A DNA stretch of 64,000 nucleotides from Chersky-840 sp963764205 (GTDB taxonomy: Bacteria > Actinomycetota > Acidimicrobiia > Acidimicrobiales > UBA8190): NCBI GenBank assembly GCA_963764205.1, contig CAVXRN010000006.1, positions 1,612,001 through 1,676,000 on the forward strand. Reading direction: 5' to 3'. Shown in pieces: positions 27,056-36,140 of this stretch. The notes beneath the pieces are model-generated. The model ran no database searches and was not told the DNA's origin. It saw nothing but the letters and a program-made list of their open reading frames with translations. Made by a program: the position numbers and the translations under genes. Within the stretch, counting starts at the first letter, position 1. Every line of letters starts with the position of its first letter.

Positions 27056-28183
27056 ATGCATCTTCCTCCGAACCAGGGCCGTCGGTTCGCACTCCGCATC
27101 GTCCTTGGGGGTCTTGTAGCAGGGGTCCTCTCGGTGGGCGCGTCCACTCAGGCGATGGCTACGCCCAGCTGGTCGATCGTGCCCAGCCCGAACAGCGTGC
27201 GTAGCACTAACGTCCTTGACTCAGTCTCGTGTGTCTCGCCGAGCTTCTGCATGGCTGTGGGAGGTGGAAACTCGACCCTGATCGAGTCCTGGAACGGCGC
27301 CAGTTGGTCGATCTTGGCGAGTGCCCCCGATTCCCCGAGCGTGCTGACCGGTGTGTCCTGTGTCTCGCCGAGCTTCTGCATGGCTGTAGGCAGTGGTAGC
27401 GATTACACGATCATCGAGTCCTGGAACGGCACGACGTGGTCCGTGGTCCCAAGCCCTCCGGCGGGATTCGAACCCAGCCTCAATGCCGTGTCTTGCGTTT
27501 CGCCCGTCTCGTGTCAAGCCGTCGGCGACGAGCTGGACCCAGGCCTGTTGGCTCTGGTCACCCTCACCGAATCCTGGGACGGAAACACGTGGTCGGTCGT
27601 GCCCAGCCCCAACCCGGGCGGCATCAAGAGCCACTACATCCTCAAAGGCGTGTCCTGCGTGTCGCCAAGCTGGTGTCAAGCGGTGGGCGACTGGGGGCTC
27701 CAGAGCGATCGGACCCTCATCGAATCGTGGAATGGATCGACATGGTCGATCCTGCCCAAACCCAACAAGAGGCGAACGCCCAACCAGCTGAACGGGGTCT
27801 CCTGCATCTCGCCCACTTCGTGTACCGCCGTGGGATACGCCGGCAGCAAGCGCGAGCAGACCTTCGTTGAATCATGGAATGGAGCCAAGTGGTCCGTCAC
27901 CCACCACAGCCACAACGAGGGCGTGCAGAACAACGCCCTCAATGGCGTGTCCTGCGTATCCGCGACATCATGCGAGGCAGTGGGCCAATACAGCACCAGG
28001 AAGGCCACATTGACCCTCGTCGACTCCTGGAACGGGACGACGTGGACCATCACGCCCAGCCCGAACAACGGCAACGGCAACGACCTGAACGGGGTGGCCT
28101 GTGTTTCTGCCACTTCGTGTCAGGCGACCGGTGAGTACGGCCCCGTTCAATCTTTCCGTACTCTTATTGAGTCTTACGGATGA
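27056..28183 (+). CDS. Secreted seven-repeat protein, probable beta-propeller
   Basis: Exported protein of 375 aa. The N-terminal signal peptide is 'RFALRIVLGGLVAGVLSVGASTQAMA', cut near AMA-TP. The mature part is seven tandem repeats of about 45-55 aa with consensus 'LNGVSCVSPxSCxAVG....TLIESWNGTTWSIVPSPN'. Each has two Cys about six residues apart, fitting one disulfide per repeat. The last repeat stops at 'TLIESYG' and lacks the 'WNG..WSIVPSPN' strand, while the mature N-terminus begins with exactly that strand ('SWSIVPSPN'). This is the strand swap that closes a beta-propeller. Similar repeats are widespread in Acidimicrobiia; their function is unknown to me. RBS GAGGAGAG precedes the ATG. 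Confidence 0.8.
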   Translation: MHLPPNQGRRFALRIVLGGLVAGVLSVGASTQAMATPSWSIVPSPNSVRSTNVLDSVSCVSPSFCMAVGGGNSTLIESWNGASWSILASAPDSPSVLTGVSCVSPSFCMAVGSGSDYTIIESWNGTTWSVVPSPPAGFEPSLNAVSCVSPVSCQAVGDELDPGLLALVTLTESWDGNTWSVVPSPNPGGIKSHYILKGVSCVSPSWCQAVGDWGLQSDRTLIESWNGSTWSILPKPNKRRTPNQLNGVSCISPTSCTAVGYAGSKREQTFVESWNGAKWSVTHHSHNEGVQNNALNGVSCVSATSCEAVGQYSTRKATLTLVDSWNGTTWTITPSPNNGNGNDLNGVACVSATSCQATGEYGPVQSFRTLIESYG

Positions 28184-28261
28184 CCGCCCCTCACGCCTGG
28201 CAAAAGCCTGCATGTCGTGTTGTGCGGTGAGCAACGGGGCTCGGGCTCAACGGTGAAGGTC

Positions 28262-28276
28262 GGGCTCTGAGAGCCC
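28262..28276 (+). terminator. Small hairpin after propeller gene
   Basis: GGGCTC and GAGCCC flank TGA, about 80 bp beyond the stop codon. It is short and lacks a T-tract. Confidence 0.35.
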
Positions 28277-28564
28277 ATAGTCGAGGATGTCGGGCTGTCG
28301 CCAGCCAGCCCGCACAAGTCAATGTTGCCTGACAAGGCACTAGCCACCGTGAGCCGAACGTGCGAAGCGTCGCGCTCTGGGTTATGGACGGCAGGTGGAC
28401 CGCTCGGCGTTGCGTGGGAGGGCTTCGGCCCCACCGCTTCGCGCGTGCAACCCGATTAGCGTTCCCGATTTGTTTGATTTCCTCAGGTGGTAGGCGCACA
28501 CTGAGAACCCTGGCCGGATCCCTTCCGGGTCTGATGCCTACGGGGGCCGCGACGTCACCCCCAG

Positions 28565-28594
28565 GAGGAGGCCGGCCTACGGGCCGGTCTCCTC
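28565..28594. terminator. Strong GC hairpin between converging genes
   Basis: A 13-bp stem (28565-28577 with 28582-28594, one G-T pair) closes on the stable tetraloop TACG. With no T-tract it fits the I-shaped terminators of high-GC bacteria and could serve either strand. Confidence 0.55.
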
Positions 28595-28725
28595 GCGTGC
28601 CGTTCAATGCAGACGCGTGACGCGCCAGGCCCCACGTCGTTCGACTGTCGATGCTGGAGTGGACACAACATGAGACACCCGGACGATGGCCCCGCAATCC
28701 CACCAAGCTTCATGAACACTCGATT

Positions 28726-29268
28726 TCAGAGCAGCTGAGTTGCTATCACCACACCGATGGCGATCAGCATGAGCCCACTGGCGAGTTCGCTGCGCCGTCC
28801 CATCCGCTGTCCGAGGCGCACGCCAAGCTCGAGTCCGACCAGCGTGAGAGCCACGCTGAACGCGCCTATGACCAAAGCAGCGAACCAGACATTGACGTGA
28901 TAGCTACCAAGAGCAAAGCCGACGGCGAGATTGTCGATACTCAAGGTGACACCCAGGACGATCAAGCGGGCGATGCTCGGTGGTCCAGATCCCTGGACGG
29001 AGACCCCTGGGCGAATCTGGCTGAGAACCGTGTACGCCCCCACAATGCAGAGCACAACACCGGCGACCACCTTGGCGTGCGTACCCAGGTTGTCAGCCAG
29101 GGAACGCCCGAGGAGTAGTCCGACCAGAGGCATGGCCGCCTCGAACAGTCCGAAGATGAGGGCAATACGCAGCCGCAGGCGCCCGTCGACACCCGAGATT
29201 CCGATCGTTGTTGCGGCACCCAGGTTGCCCAGTCCGACGGAGGTGGCCACGGCGAAGAGGGCAAGCAC
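28726..29268 (-). CDS. mntP: MntP-like manganese efflux pump
   Basis: Small integral membrane protein of 180 aa with about six helices in two similar halves. The first half reads 'MLALFAVATSVGLGNLGAATTIGISG' and the second has the family motif 'GVTLSIDNLAVGFALGSY'; 'FGLFEAAMPLVGLLLGRSLA' also matches the family. In the first half the usual Asp of the 'LDNF/DN' motif is replaced (GLGN), which may alter ion binding. It starts at GTG 29268. The role is probably export of Mn2+ or a related divalent cation. No metal riboswitch is seen upstream. Confidence 0.7.
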   Translation of the reverse strand: MLALFAVATSVGLGNLGAATTIGISGVDGRLRLRIALIFGLFEAAMPLVGLLLGRSLADNLGTHAKVVAGVVLCIVGAYTVLSQIRPGVSVQGSGPPSIARLIVLGVTLSIDNLAVGFALGSYHVNVWFAALVIGAFSVALTLVGLELGVRLGQRMGRRSELASGLMLIAIGVVIATQLL

Positions 29269-29601
29269 CTCTCAAACGTAACGAGAACGCCCTACGTTGC
29301 AATGGACGCCGCAGGACGGGCCGCCCAAAACCAAGTTGGGGTCCCTAAACTCGCTCTATCCGTCACGGATAGCGTGGGGGCTGATAGTACGAAAGAGCCC
29401 CGATCCCAGCTCTACCGAGCAGCTCGGGACCTGGGCAACGTCCAGCGTCCTACGGGCGCCGGGTGGTGTGCCGCAAGGCATCCGTCAAAACGAACGGGGC
29501 TCTGGGCGTGCTGCTCGCAGGACCTCCTTCGGCGCTGATCATCCCGGGACGCATAACGGCCGGCATCAAGAGACGCCCATGCCAGTGGGGTCGGAGGGTA
29601 T
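29269..29601. other. Divergent intergenic region
   Basis: About 330 bp before the beta-helix protein. No promoter is certain. The segment ends in a 13-mer (29602-29614) of the dispersed repeat, which runs into the open frame of the next gene. Confidence 0.4.
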
Positions 29602-32229
29602 CCGGTACTCGGGGACACCATCGACTTCACGGTGTCGTGCCCTCCCGGTTCACCCATCCTCCTGGCCTCGCCGATCACGCTGGCGCAGGACGTCACCATC
29701 TCCGGGCCGGGAGCGGCGGCGATGGCCGTGAGCGGGAACGACGCCGTCCAGGTCTTCCACGTTCTTTCCGGGGTCACCGCCGGAATGTCCGGGCTGACCA
29801 TCGAGAACGGGAGCGAGTTCTATACCACGGGTGGCATCCTCAACGAAGGCTCCCTGACCGTTGACAATGCCACGTTCACCGGCAACGTGAACACCTCCGG
29901 GTACGACTGCGGGGCCATCGACAACCTCGGCGGCACCATGACCGTCGCCGGATCGACGTTCACGAACAACACCGGTCGTGATACCGACATCTGCGACGAC
30001 GCGCCCCCAACCTTCAGTGGCCCGTCGGCTCCCCCGGCCGCCACAACCATCACCAACTCGACCTTTACCGGGGAAAGCAGCTACGGAGCGCCGATCTCCA
30101 ACGAGTATGGAAGCAGCCTGGTCATCTCCGGGTCGACCTTCACGGGGAACGGTGCGGGCCATGGCGCCGGTGTCATCGGCAGTGGTGTCGGAGGCGCCGG
30201 CGGTGTGCTCGGCGTTACCGACTCGGTCTTCTCGGGAAACTCGGGTGAGCAGGGTGGCGCCATCCAGATCGACAGCGGGAGCGCCACCATCACCAACTCG
30301 ACGTTCACAGATAACACCGGAGGAGACCACGCCGGGGCCATTGACATCGCCGACCACGCCGCCGACTGTGGCCCCTGCGCCGGCACCGGGACGGTCGTGA
30401 TCTCCGGCTCGACGTTCTCGGGCAACCACTCCAACTCCAACGACGGCGGGGCCATCCTGAACGGCAACGCGGGTGGCTCGGGGACGGTCACCCTCTCCGA
30501 CTCCACCTTCACCGGCAACTCTGTCGATTCCGGGCAATCGGGTGGGGCCATAGCCAACGAGGGCGGCACCATGACGGTGACCGACTCCACGCTGTCGGGC
30601 AATGCGGCGGGTTCCGGCGGCCAGGGCGACAACATCTACAACACCGCCACCCTCAACCTGGGGGCCACCATCGTGGCCAATCCGGGCGCCGACGGTAACT
30701 GCTCCCTCGGCACCTTCACCGACCTGGGCTACAACCTCTCCGACGACACCTCGTGCGGGTTCAGCAGCACCGGCGACCTCTCCGATACCCCGGCCGGTCT
30801 CGACCCCACCGGACTGCAGAGCAACAGTGGTCCGACCCAGACCATCGCCTTGGAGCCCGGCAGTCTCGCCATCGACGCGGTGGCCGATCCCTCGCTGTGC
30901 CCGGCCACCGACCAGCGCGGGTATGAGCGGCAGCTGCCCTGTGACATCGGTGCCTACGACACCGACGCCGACCCGGCCACACCCACTGCGCCCACCATCT
31001 CCAACCTGCCCGCCTCGGGCACCTACGGGGGCAGCTTCACGGCCACCGTCTCGACCACGGGGGACGGGACTATGTCAGTCACCTCGTCGACCACCTCGGT
31101 GTGCACGGTGTCGGGTTTCAGCGTCTCCTACATCGGGGTGGGGACGTGCACCTTGACCCCCCACGTCACTGCCGGCACCGTTTACCGCGCCGCCAGTGGC
31201 AGCCCCGTGAACATCAGCATCGGCCCACCCGCCCCCACCACGCCCACCATCGTGGTCACCGGGTCGGCGCTTCCGTCCTCTTCGGGCCCGGTCACCTACA
31301 CCGTGACCGTCACCGGGAGCGGGGCCACCCCGACAGGGTCGGTGGCCGTCTCCGACAACTACGGCGGGAGCTGCACGATCCCCATCCTCAGCGCCGGGTT
31401 GGGGAGCTGCGCCATCGACGAGAGCGCCTCGCTCAGCCCCTATACGGAGACCGTCAGCTACTCCGGGGACGGCAACTACGACCCGGGCACCACCACCCTC
31501 ACCGTCATCGCCAACACGTGCGAAGCCAACGCCAGCTGCATGTCCACCGTCAACAGCACCAGCCAGGCGGTGGAGGTGACCGCCACGGCCGGCACCACCA
31601 CGGCCGCGGTGGTGATCACAGTGGCGCCGGAGGCCCTCAACTGCGGCTCGCGCTTCAACTCCGTGGCACCGGTGTCCACCCTGACCGACTCCCACCTCCC
31701 GACCGGTTCGGACCTGACCGTCATCGACACGGTGGCCCATCTGCCCAGCATCAAGGGCGTCGCGATCTGCTACCAGCCGATCACGGTGCCGCCGACGCCG
31801 CCGGCGTTCCTGGCCAAATGCCATGGGAAACACTTCGTCGCTCCGTGCTACGAGTCCCTGACCGAAATGGGGGGGAGCGTGGTGGCCACCCTGGAGGTGC
31901 CGGCCGGGGACCCCCGGTTCCACATCGGGAGTGACACGCCCTCGGTGACCAGCGTCAGCCCCGCCTCGGCCAAGCCGGGCAAGCCACTCACCATCAAGGG
32001 GGAGAACCTGTCCGAGGTCACCGACGTGACCATCGGTGGCGTGCCAGCCCGCATCACCAAGACCGCACCGACCTCGGTGAAAGTCACCGTGCCCGCCGGG
32101 GCTCAGGGAGGCGTCGTCGTGGTCTCCAGTTTGGCCGGCGTAGCCCGAGGGCCCTCGGTCACCGTCGCAGCGACACGAAGCCTCCGACACTCTCCGAGCC
32201 TCAAGCAACACAAGCACCGCAGACGCTGA
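29602..32229 (+). CDS. Beta-helix surface protein with Ig-like and IPT/TIG domains, 5' end disrupted
   Basis: Large cell-surface-type protein. The open frame runs from a stop at 29554; the first usable start is GTG 29632 (865 aa), but domain-like sequence already begins at 'DTIDFTVSCPPGSP' upstream and no signal peptide is in frame, so the N-terminus is missing or shifted. Residues about 30-330 are a right-handed parallel beta-helix with many 'STFTGNSxxxGGAI.N..G.xTVTxS' turns. Then come two Ig-like modules ('PTAPTISNLPASGTYGGSF', 'TYTVTVTGSGATPTGSVAV') and a C-terminal IPT/TIG domain ('TSVSPASAKPGKPLTIKGEN'). The end is basic (LKQHKHRRR), with no sortase motif. A role in adhesion or envelope structure is inferred. 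Confidence 0.75.
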   Translation, partial: PVLGDTIDFTVSCPPGSPILLASPITLAQDVTISGPGAAAMAVSGNDAVQVFHVLSGVTAGMSGLTIENGSEFYTTGGILNEGSLTVDNATFTGNVNTSGYDCGAIDNLGGTMTVAGSTFTNNTGRDTDICDDAPPTFSGPSAPPAATTITNSTFTGESSYGAPISNEYGSSLVISGSTFTGNGAGHGAGVIGSGVGGAGGVLGVTDSVFSGNSGEQGGAIQIDSGSATITNSTFTDNTGGDHAGAIDIADHAADCGPCAGTGTVVISGSTFSGNHSNSNDGGAILNGNAGGSGTVTLSDSTFTGNSVDSGQSGGAIANEGGTMTVTDSTLSGNAAGSGGQGDNIYNTATLNLGATIVANPGADGNCSLGTFTDLGYNLSDDTSCGFSSTGDLSDTPAGLDPTGLQSNSGPTQTIALEPGSLAIDAVADPSLCPATDQRGYERQLPCDIGAYDTDADPATPTAPTISNLPASGTYGGSFTATVSTTGDGTMSVTSSTTSVCTVSGFSVSYIGVGTCTLTPHVTAGTVYRAASGSPVNISIGPPAPTTPTIVVTGSALPSSSGPVTYTVTVTGSGATPTGSVAVSDNYGGSCTIPILSAGLGSCAIDESASLSPYTETVSYSGDGNYDPGTTTLTVIANTCEANASCMSTVNSTSQAVEVTATAGTTTAAVVITVAPEALNCGSRFNSVAPVSTLTDSHLPTGSDLTVIDTVAHLPSIKGVAICYQPITVPPTPPAFLAKCHGKHFVAPCYESLTEMGGSVVATLEVPAGDPRFHIGSDTPSVTSVSPASAKPGKPLTIKGENLSEVTDVTIGGVPARITKTAPTSVKVTVPAGAQGGVVVVSSLAGVARGPSVTVAATRSLRHSPSLKQHKHRRR

Positions 32230-32495
32230 CACCGACCATCCGAGCATACGGGTACTGGTCCCGAGCGCCCGGCTGTGGCGTTGGCCGACGGGTTTGGAGC
32301 GGGCGGTAATCGGTGCGGTACAGAATGCATCATGTATCCATCCGGCCCGACAATGGCGAGCCAGAGTGGTGTGCACCGTCGCCACCTGTGACCCAGGCGA
32401 TATTCGCAGGGACTGAGCGATTCTGCATGGTTGCGGTCCGAGGCCACGTGTAGTCACCCGCCATGGGTTTGGCATCAAAACCTGGAGTCACGGCG
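32230..32495. other. Intergenic, nothing recognised
   Basis: About 265 bp between converging genes. No motif or hairpin stands out. Confidence 0.4.
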
Positions 32496-32810
32496 TCAGT
32501 TGCCCATGAGCCCGGTCGTGCTGTGGACCGAGACGTCGATGCCTTTGGCCCACGGATCAAAAAGGCGCACCCACTGAACGAGATAGACGCCCAGTCCCTC
32601 TGTGTCCCGTTCTGTGATGCGCTCGTCGACCCACAGCTCCACCAGTAATGCTCCGTGGCGTCGCCTCACCTCCACGTCTACCGCGGTGTCGTCCAGCTCG
32701 TGCCGAAGCAACCACTCGCCGACGGTGCGCCGCGCCTCGGCAGTGTGCTCTGGAAGGATGGCGGCGCTCACCTGGCTGATCACTTCGAGCGCCTGAGCCG
32801 CAGGTGCCAC
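32496..32810 (-). CDS. Hypothetical protein
   Basis: Open frame whose last 104 residues have natural protein composition ('LEVISQVSAAILPEHTAEARRTVGEWLLRHELDDTAVDVEVRRRHGALLVELWVDERITERD'). The GTG at 32810 is a guess; the longer upstream frame is arginine- and serine-rich and probably not coding. No family is recognised. It is divergent from the PNPOx gene. Confidence 0.4.
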   Translation of the reverse strand: MAPAAQALEVISQVSAAILPEHTAEARRTVGEWLLRHELDDTAVDVEVRRRHGALLVELWVDERITERDTEGLGVYLVQWVRLFDPWAKGIDVSVHSTTGLMGN

Positions 32811-33022
32811 AGCAGCAGCCCAGCGCCCCAGGGGACCATCGGGCCCTCCCCTCGCTGTCGGAGACTCTCTAATGCCCTTGCTACTCCTCGACTCGGACTT
32901 GAGGTAGGGCGAAAAGGCCCCATGGACCCCGAGGCTGCTCCGCGAATGGAGTTTGGGCCGTTTGACCCTGACCGGGGTCTTTCCTAGGCGCGATAAATGG
33001 TCACAAGACACGAGGAGGGCCA

Positions 33023-33469
33023 ATGGGCACGCCGCTTGACGAGGAGCCAGGCAGAAGCTTCGAGGCCCTCGATGAAGAGGAGTGCTTCTCGCTACTTCAC
33101 AGCGCCTCGATCGGGCGTGTCGCCGTGTCACTTGGAGAGATACCCGCCATCTTCCCAGTGAACTACCACGCCTTGAACGGCGCCATTTACTTCTTCACCG
33201 CCGAGGGCACAAAGCTCAACGCGGCTATTCGTGGCGTGATGGTCGCCTTCCAACTCGACCACTTTGATTTCGAACACCACCACGGATGGAGCATCCTCGC
33301 AGTCGGAAAGGCCACTGAGATCCACGAACCCTTGCTCCGCGAGCTTGCAGTCCATTTTCCCCTCCAGCCCTGGGCACCGGGCTCCCGGAGCCATCTCGTA
33401 CAGATCTGGCCCGACTTCGTCTCTGGTAGGCGCATCACCTTCGGCAGGGACGGGCCAGGCACGTGGTAG
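33023..33469 (+). CDS. Pyridoxamine 5'-phosphate oxidase-like flavoprotein
   Basis: Split-barrel protein of 148 aa. 'LDEEECFSLLHSASIGRVAVSLGEIPAIFPVNYHALNGAIYFFTAEGTKLNAAI' is the pattern of the PNPOx/NimA-like group (start LL...GRv...g..P.i.PVny...dg.i.f.t..G.K). These bind FMN, F420 or haem and often act in redox defence. RBS GGAGGG lies 8 nt before the ATG. It is followed after 6 nt by an alpha/beta hydrolase and is likely co-transcribed. Cofactor and substrate cannot be set from sequence. Confidence 0.82.
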   Translation: MGTPLDEEPGRSFEALDEEECFSLLHSASIGRVAVSLGEIPAIFPVNYHALNGAIYFFTAEGTKLNAAIRGVMVAFQLDHFDFEHHHGWSILAVGKATEIHEPLLRELAVHFPLQPWAPGSRSHLVQIWPDFVSGRRITFGRDGPGTW

Positions 33470-33475
33470 GGCGAA

Positions 33476-34483
33476 ATGCAAGCCACGCAAGCGATGGCGG
33501 GAGTGACGTCGGTCACGTCTCCGATGACCGAGTTGATTAGGCCGCGACTGGAGGGAAGCGTCGGACTGCCTGACCGACGACGAATGAGCTTTGCTGAGTT
33601 CGGAGATCCTCGCGGTCGGACGATCATCTGGCTTCACGGCACTCCAGGAGCCCGCCGCCAGATTCCGCATGAGGCGCGTGCCCTTGCCATGGCGCAGCAA
33701 GTGAGGCTCGTCGGCATCGACCGACCCGGCATGGGCTCATCGACCCCCCACTTGTATCCCCAAGTCCGGTCCTTCGCCGGCGACTTGGAATCGGTGGCCG
33801 ATGCGCTGGGTATCGTTGACATGGCGATCATCGGGCTCTCTGGCGGCGGGCCCTATGCCTTAGCGGCCGGCGCCGAAATGGGCGACAGGATCCGAGCCAT
33901 CGGCGTCCTCGGTGGCGTTGCTCCGACGAAGGGTCCCGACGCGATTGACGGCGGTCTGGTCGCGCTCGGTGTCCGGTTGTCGTGGGCGCTGCGCTGGGGC
34001 AGGGTCCCGCTGGGCTTGGCGCTGGGAGGCTTCGTGCGCACCGTGCGCCCGCTCGGCTCTCAGGCACTTGAGCTCTATGCGCGGATCTCGCCGGAGGGTG
34101 ACCGTCGACTCTTGGGTCGGCCCGAGTTCAAGGCCATGTTCCTCGACGACCTCTTCAACGGGAGCCGACACCAGTTCCATGGCCCGATAGCGGACGTGAT
34201 CGCCTTTACGAAGGACTGGGGGTTTCGGGCAGCAGACGTCCGGGTGCCGGTCGTGTGGTGGCATGGTGACGCCGACCACATCATCCCGTTCGCCCACGGA
34301 GTCCACATGGTCGCTCGACTTCCCCAGGCAACCTTTCGGGCCATGTCGGGTGAAAGCCATCTCGGCGGACTTGGGATCGCTGAGGAGATTCTGACGACGC
34401 TGCTTGGGATCTGGGACTCCGGTCAGCCGAACTGCGGGCCGGCATCGGACCGCCGGCCACCTGCGTCGGCCGAGTCGACGTAG
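33476..34483 (+). CDS. Alpha/beta hydrolase
   Basis: Alpha/beta-hydrolase-fold enzyme of 335 aa. The oxyanion-hole motif is 'IIWLHGTPGARR', the nucleophile elbow 'IIGLSGGGPYAL' (Ser in GLSGG), then a late acid in 'WWHGDADHIIPFAHG' and the catalytic His in 'SGESHLGGLG'. 'GIDRPGMGSSTP' is typical of the group. A lid of about 60 residues lies between. The exact start is uncertain; MTELIRP (33524) is an alternative. It is in an apparent operon with the PNPOx gene. Substrate unknown. Confidence 0.85.
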   Translation: MQATQAMAGVTSVTSPMTELIRPRLEGSVGLPDRRRMSFAEFGDPRGRTIIWLHGTPGARRQIPHEARALAMAQQVRLVGIDRPGMGSSTPHLYPQVRSFAGDLESVADALGIVDMAIIGLSGGGPYALAAGAEMGDRIRAIGVLGGVAPTKGPDAIDGGLVALGVRLSWALRWGRVPLGLALGGFVRTVRPLGSQALELYARISPEGDRRLLGRPEFKAMFLDDLFNGSRHQFHGPIADVIAFTKDWGFRAADVRVPVVWWHGDADHIIPFAHGVHMVARLPQATFRAMSGESHLGGLGIAEEILTTLLGIWDSGQPNCGPASDRRPPASAEST

Positions 34484-34964
34484 GGTCTTCTGGCAATCGT
34501 TGGCCGACCTCCTGATCGATGGGGCCAAGATCGGCTATTGGCTCCCTTGATCCTCTGCGAGTGTCGACACTTCGGAAGCTAGTTGCCTTGCAAGTGTCTG
34601 GCTACGGCCATAGCCAGAAAGCTGCGATCCGAACCGTGGCCTACCGGAGCACGTGAATTGCGTCGAACCGTCGGGGAGCACTGACAGGGTCACTCCCAGT
34701 TCGTACTCGGATCGCTTCGGCAAATTCGTCCATGCACTCCCGATCCACCCAACGACGACGGTGGTCTGAGGCTACCCCGGGTGGTCATAGCACGCTTCTC
34801 CACAGCGCTCGACTCTCGGGAGTTGGAACCGGCGGTCGCAGCGTCGTCCCGGCCGTTGGCTCAGAGACAGAGTCCTTCGACCCTGGCGCCGCAATGTCGC
34901 CCAGCCGACGATGACGTGGAGGCTATCGGCATTGACCTGGCGTTTAATACCGGAGGGCTGACGC
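34484..34964. other. Intergenic, one doubtful small ORF
   Basis: 480 bp. A minus-strand frame at 34535-34723 (62 aa, 'ELGVTLSVLPDGSTQFTCSGRPRFGSQLSGYGRS') has natural composition and could join by one shift to an ATG at about 34732, but I know no family for it. The rest shows nothing. Confidence 0.3.
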
Positions 34965-35447
34965 GTGGCATTGACGCACCGTGTTGACCGGTGGCTGTAC
35001 CGCGGAAGACGGCCGCACGGCCTGGCACGCATCTTGAATCGAGCCTGGGCGGGTCTGGCCGCCAAGGGAGTGGGGCCTCGTGGGCTCGCTCAGCTCGAGG
35101 TCACCGGGAGGAAAACAGGAAAGCCCGTATCGTTCCCGGTCGTCGTCGCCGACTACCAGGGCCAGCGGTACCTAGTGTCGATGCTGGGCGAGGACACGAA
35201 CTGGGTACGTAACGTACGCGCCGCCAGCGGTAACGCGGTGCTGAGTCACCGTGGTCGGGAGCCCGTGCGCCTGGAGGAGGTGGCCCCGGAAGAGCGACCC
35301 GCCATCCTGCGTCGATACCTCGAATGCGCGCCTGGTGGCAGGCCGCACTTCCCCGTCGATCGCCGGGCACCAATCGAAGAGTTCGAGACCATCGCCGGGC
35401 GGTACCCGGTCTTTCGTGTAACAGCGGCGGAGCAAAGCGGCGCTTAG
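34965..35447 (+). CDS. F420-type nitroreductase (Ddn-like) family protein
   Basis: Protein of 160 aa of the deazaflavin (F420)-dependent nitroreductase family. Key block 'LAQLEVTGRKTGKPVSFPVVVADYQGQRYLVSMLGEDTNWVRNVRAASG' matches the family pattern (l.T.GRktG..r..pl.....g..ylv.S.gG....P.W..Nl.An). Members reduce quinones or nitro compounds with F420H2. The N-terminal 'RVDRWLYRGRRPHGLARILNR' is the usual amphipathic helix. It suggests the host makes F420, which fits an actinobacterium. Confidence 0.82.
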   Translation: MALTHRVDRWLYRGRRPHGLARILNRAWAGLAAKGVGPRGLAQLEVTGRKTGKPVSFPVVVADYQGQRYLVSMLGEDTNWVRNVRAASGNAVLSHRGREPVRLEEVAPEERPAILRRYLECAPGGRPHFPVDRRAPIEEFETIAGRYPVFRVTAAEQSGA

Positions 35448-35666
35448 TCATTGAGCGCTGAATAGGACTGACCAGATGTTGCCGATCACTGCTGTGGCGG
35501 CCAAAAATCCGACCAGCCTGGGCACGCAAAACCGGCATCATGCGCTAGTGGTGGATCGTCGAAGTCGAACTCTTACGTTGAGCGCTGCCTGATGTGAGGT
35601 TCCGCCTGCTCGTCGTTCCGGTCGATCGATAGTCCCACAATAGGCCAGCGGGACAAGGGTGCGCTG
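35448..35666. other. Intergenic with repeat copy
   Basis: About 220 bp between converging genes, with a minus-oriented dispersed repeat at 35508-35546 (AACCGGCAT..TGCGCT, as at 22839). Confidence 0.5.
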
Positions 35667-36140
35667 TCACGAATGGCGGCGCGCATCATGCCGATTTAGA
35701 AAAGCGTCAATCGCAGACCAGTCGTTTGCCCTACCTGTGGCGGCGCACTCGAACAAGGCGATCTGAGCTCGCTCGTGCTCCACGATCGCCTGACCCAAAG
35801 CGGATTCGTCCGCCGGTAACACGTCCGCAAGGTTCGTGTACATCCTCAAAGTGTCGGGCGTGTATGCCAAGGCGTTCTCCAAGACTTCCCGCCAGCTATT
35901 GCCCAACTGGGCCACTTCAATGCCGATGCGTTCGGCCGCGCCCGGGTCGATCGACGCCTCGTATTTTCGAGCAACCGCCTCGATGAGGTCTCTAGTTGTC
36001 CTCTCCACTAACGCAAGAACATCGAATTCCTCACGGTGATCGGGGAACCGTTCACCGAGAGCCTCGTAGTAACTAACGCCCGAGACCTCTGCCGCCCAAC
36101 ACTCGCTTAGAGCACGCTGCAGGACATCCAATTCGATCAT
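35667..36140 (-). CDS. Ferritin-like hypothetical protein
   Basis: Helical protein of 157 aa. 'LQRALSECWAAEVSGVSYYEALGERFPDHREEFDVLALVERTTRDLIEAVARKYE' has the spacing of a ferritin-like four-helix bundle (E..A...Y.EAL in helix 1), and 'GQAIVEHERAQIALFE' carries E..H in the last helix. I cannot confirm a full di-iron site. ATG 36140 is preferred over an upstream start because the upstream residues are not helical. It stands alone; the function is unknown. Confidence 0.6.
   Translation of the reverse strand: MIELDVLQRALSECWAAEVSGVSYYEALGERFPDHREEFDVLALVERTTRDLIEAVARKYEASIDPGAAERIGIEVAQLGNSWREVLENALAYTPDTLRMYTNLADVLPADESALGQAIVEHERAQIALFECAATGRANDWSAIDAFLNRHDARRHS

Larger units (their letters stand above)
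28184..28725. other. Convergent intergenic region with hairpins
   Basis: 540 bp between the propeller gene (plus) and the MntP gene (minus). No gene is recognised. Two hairpins are present, at 28262-28276 and 28565-28594. Confidence 0.5.

Noticed and set aside
27056..28183. Seven tandem repeats as a DNA-level repeat array or recombination hotspot
   Set aside because: Repeats are conserved at protein level with varied length and DNA sequence, fitting protein blades.
28726..29300. Manganese riboswitch (yybP-ykoY type) before the MntP gene
   Set aside because: The upstream leader is short and I could not find the conserved loops of that riboswitch.
29650..30537. Antisense open frame opposite the beta-helix protein
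   Set aside because: Repetitive shadow of the beta-helix repeats; no domain or start signal.
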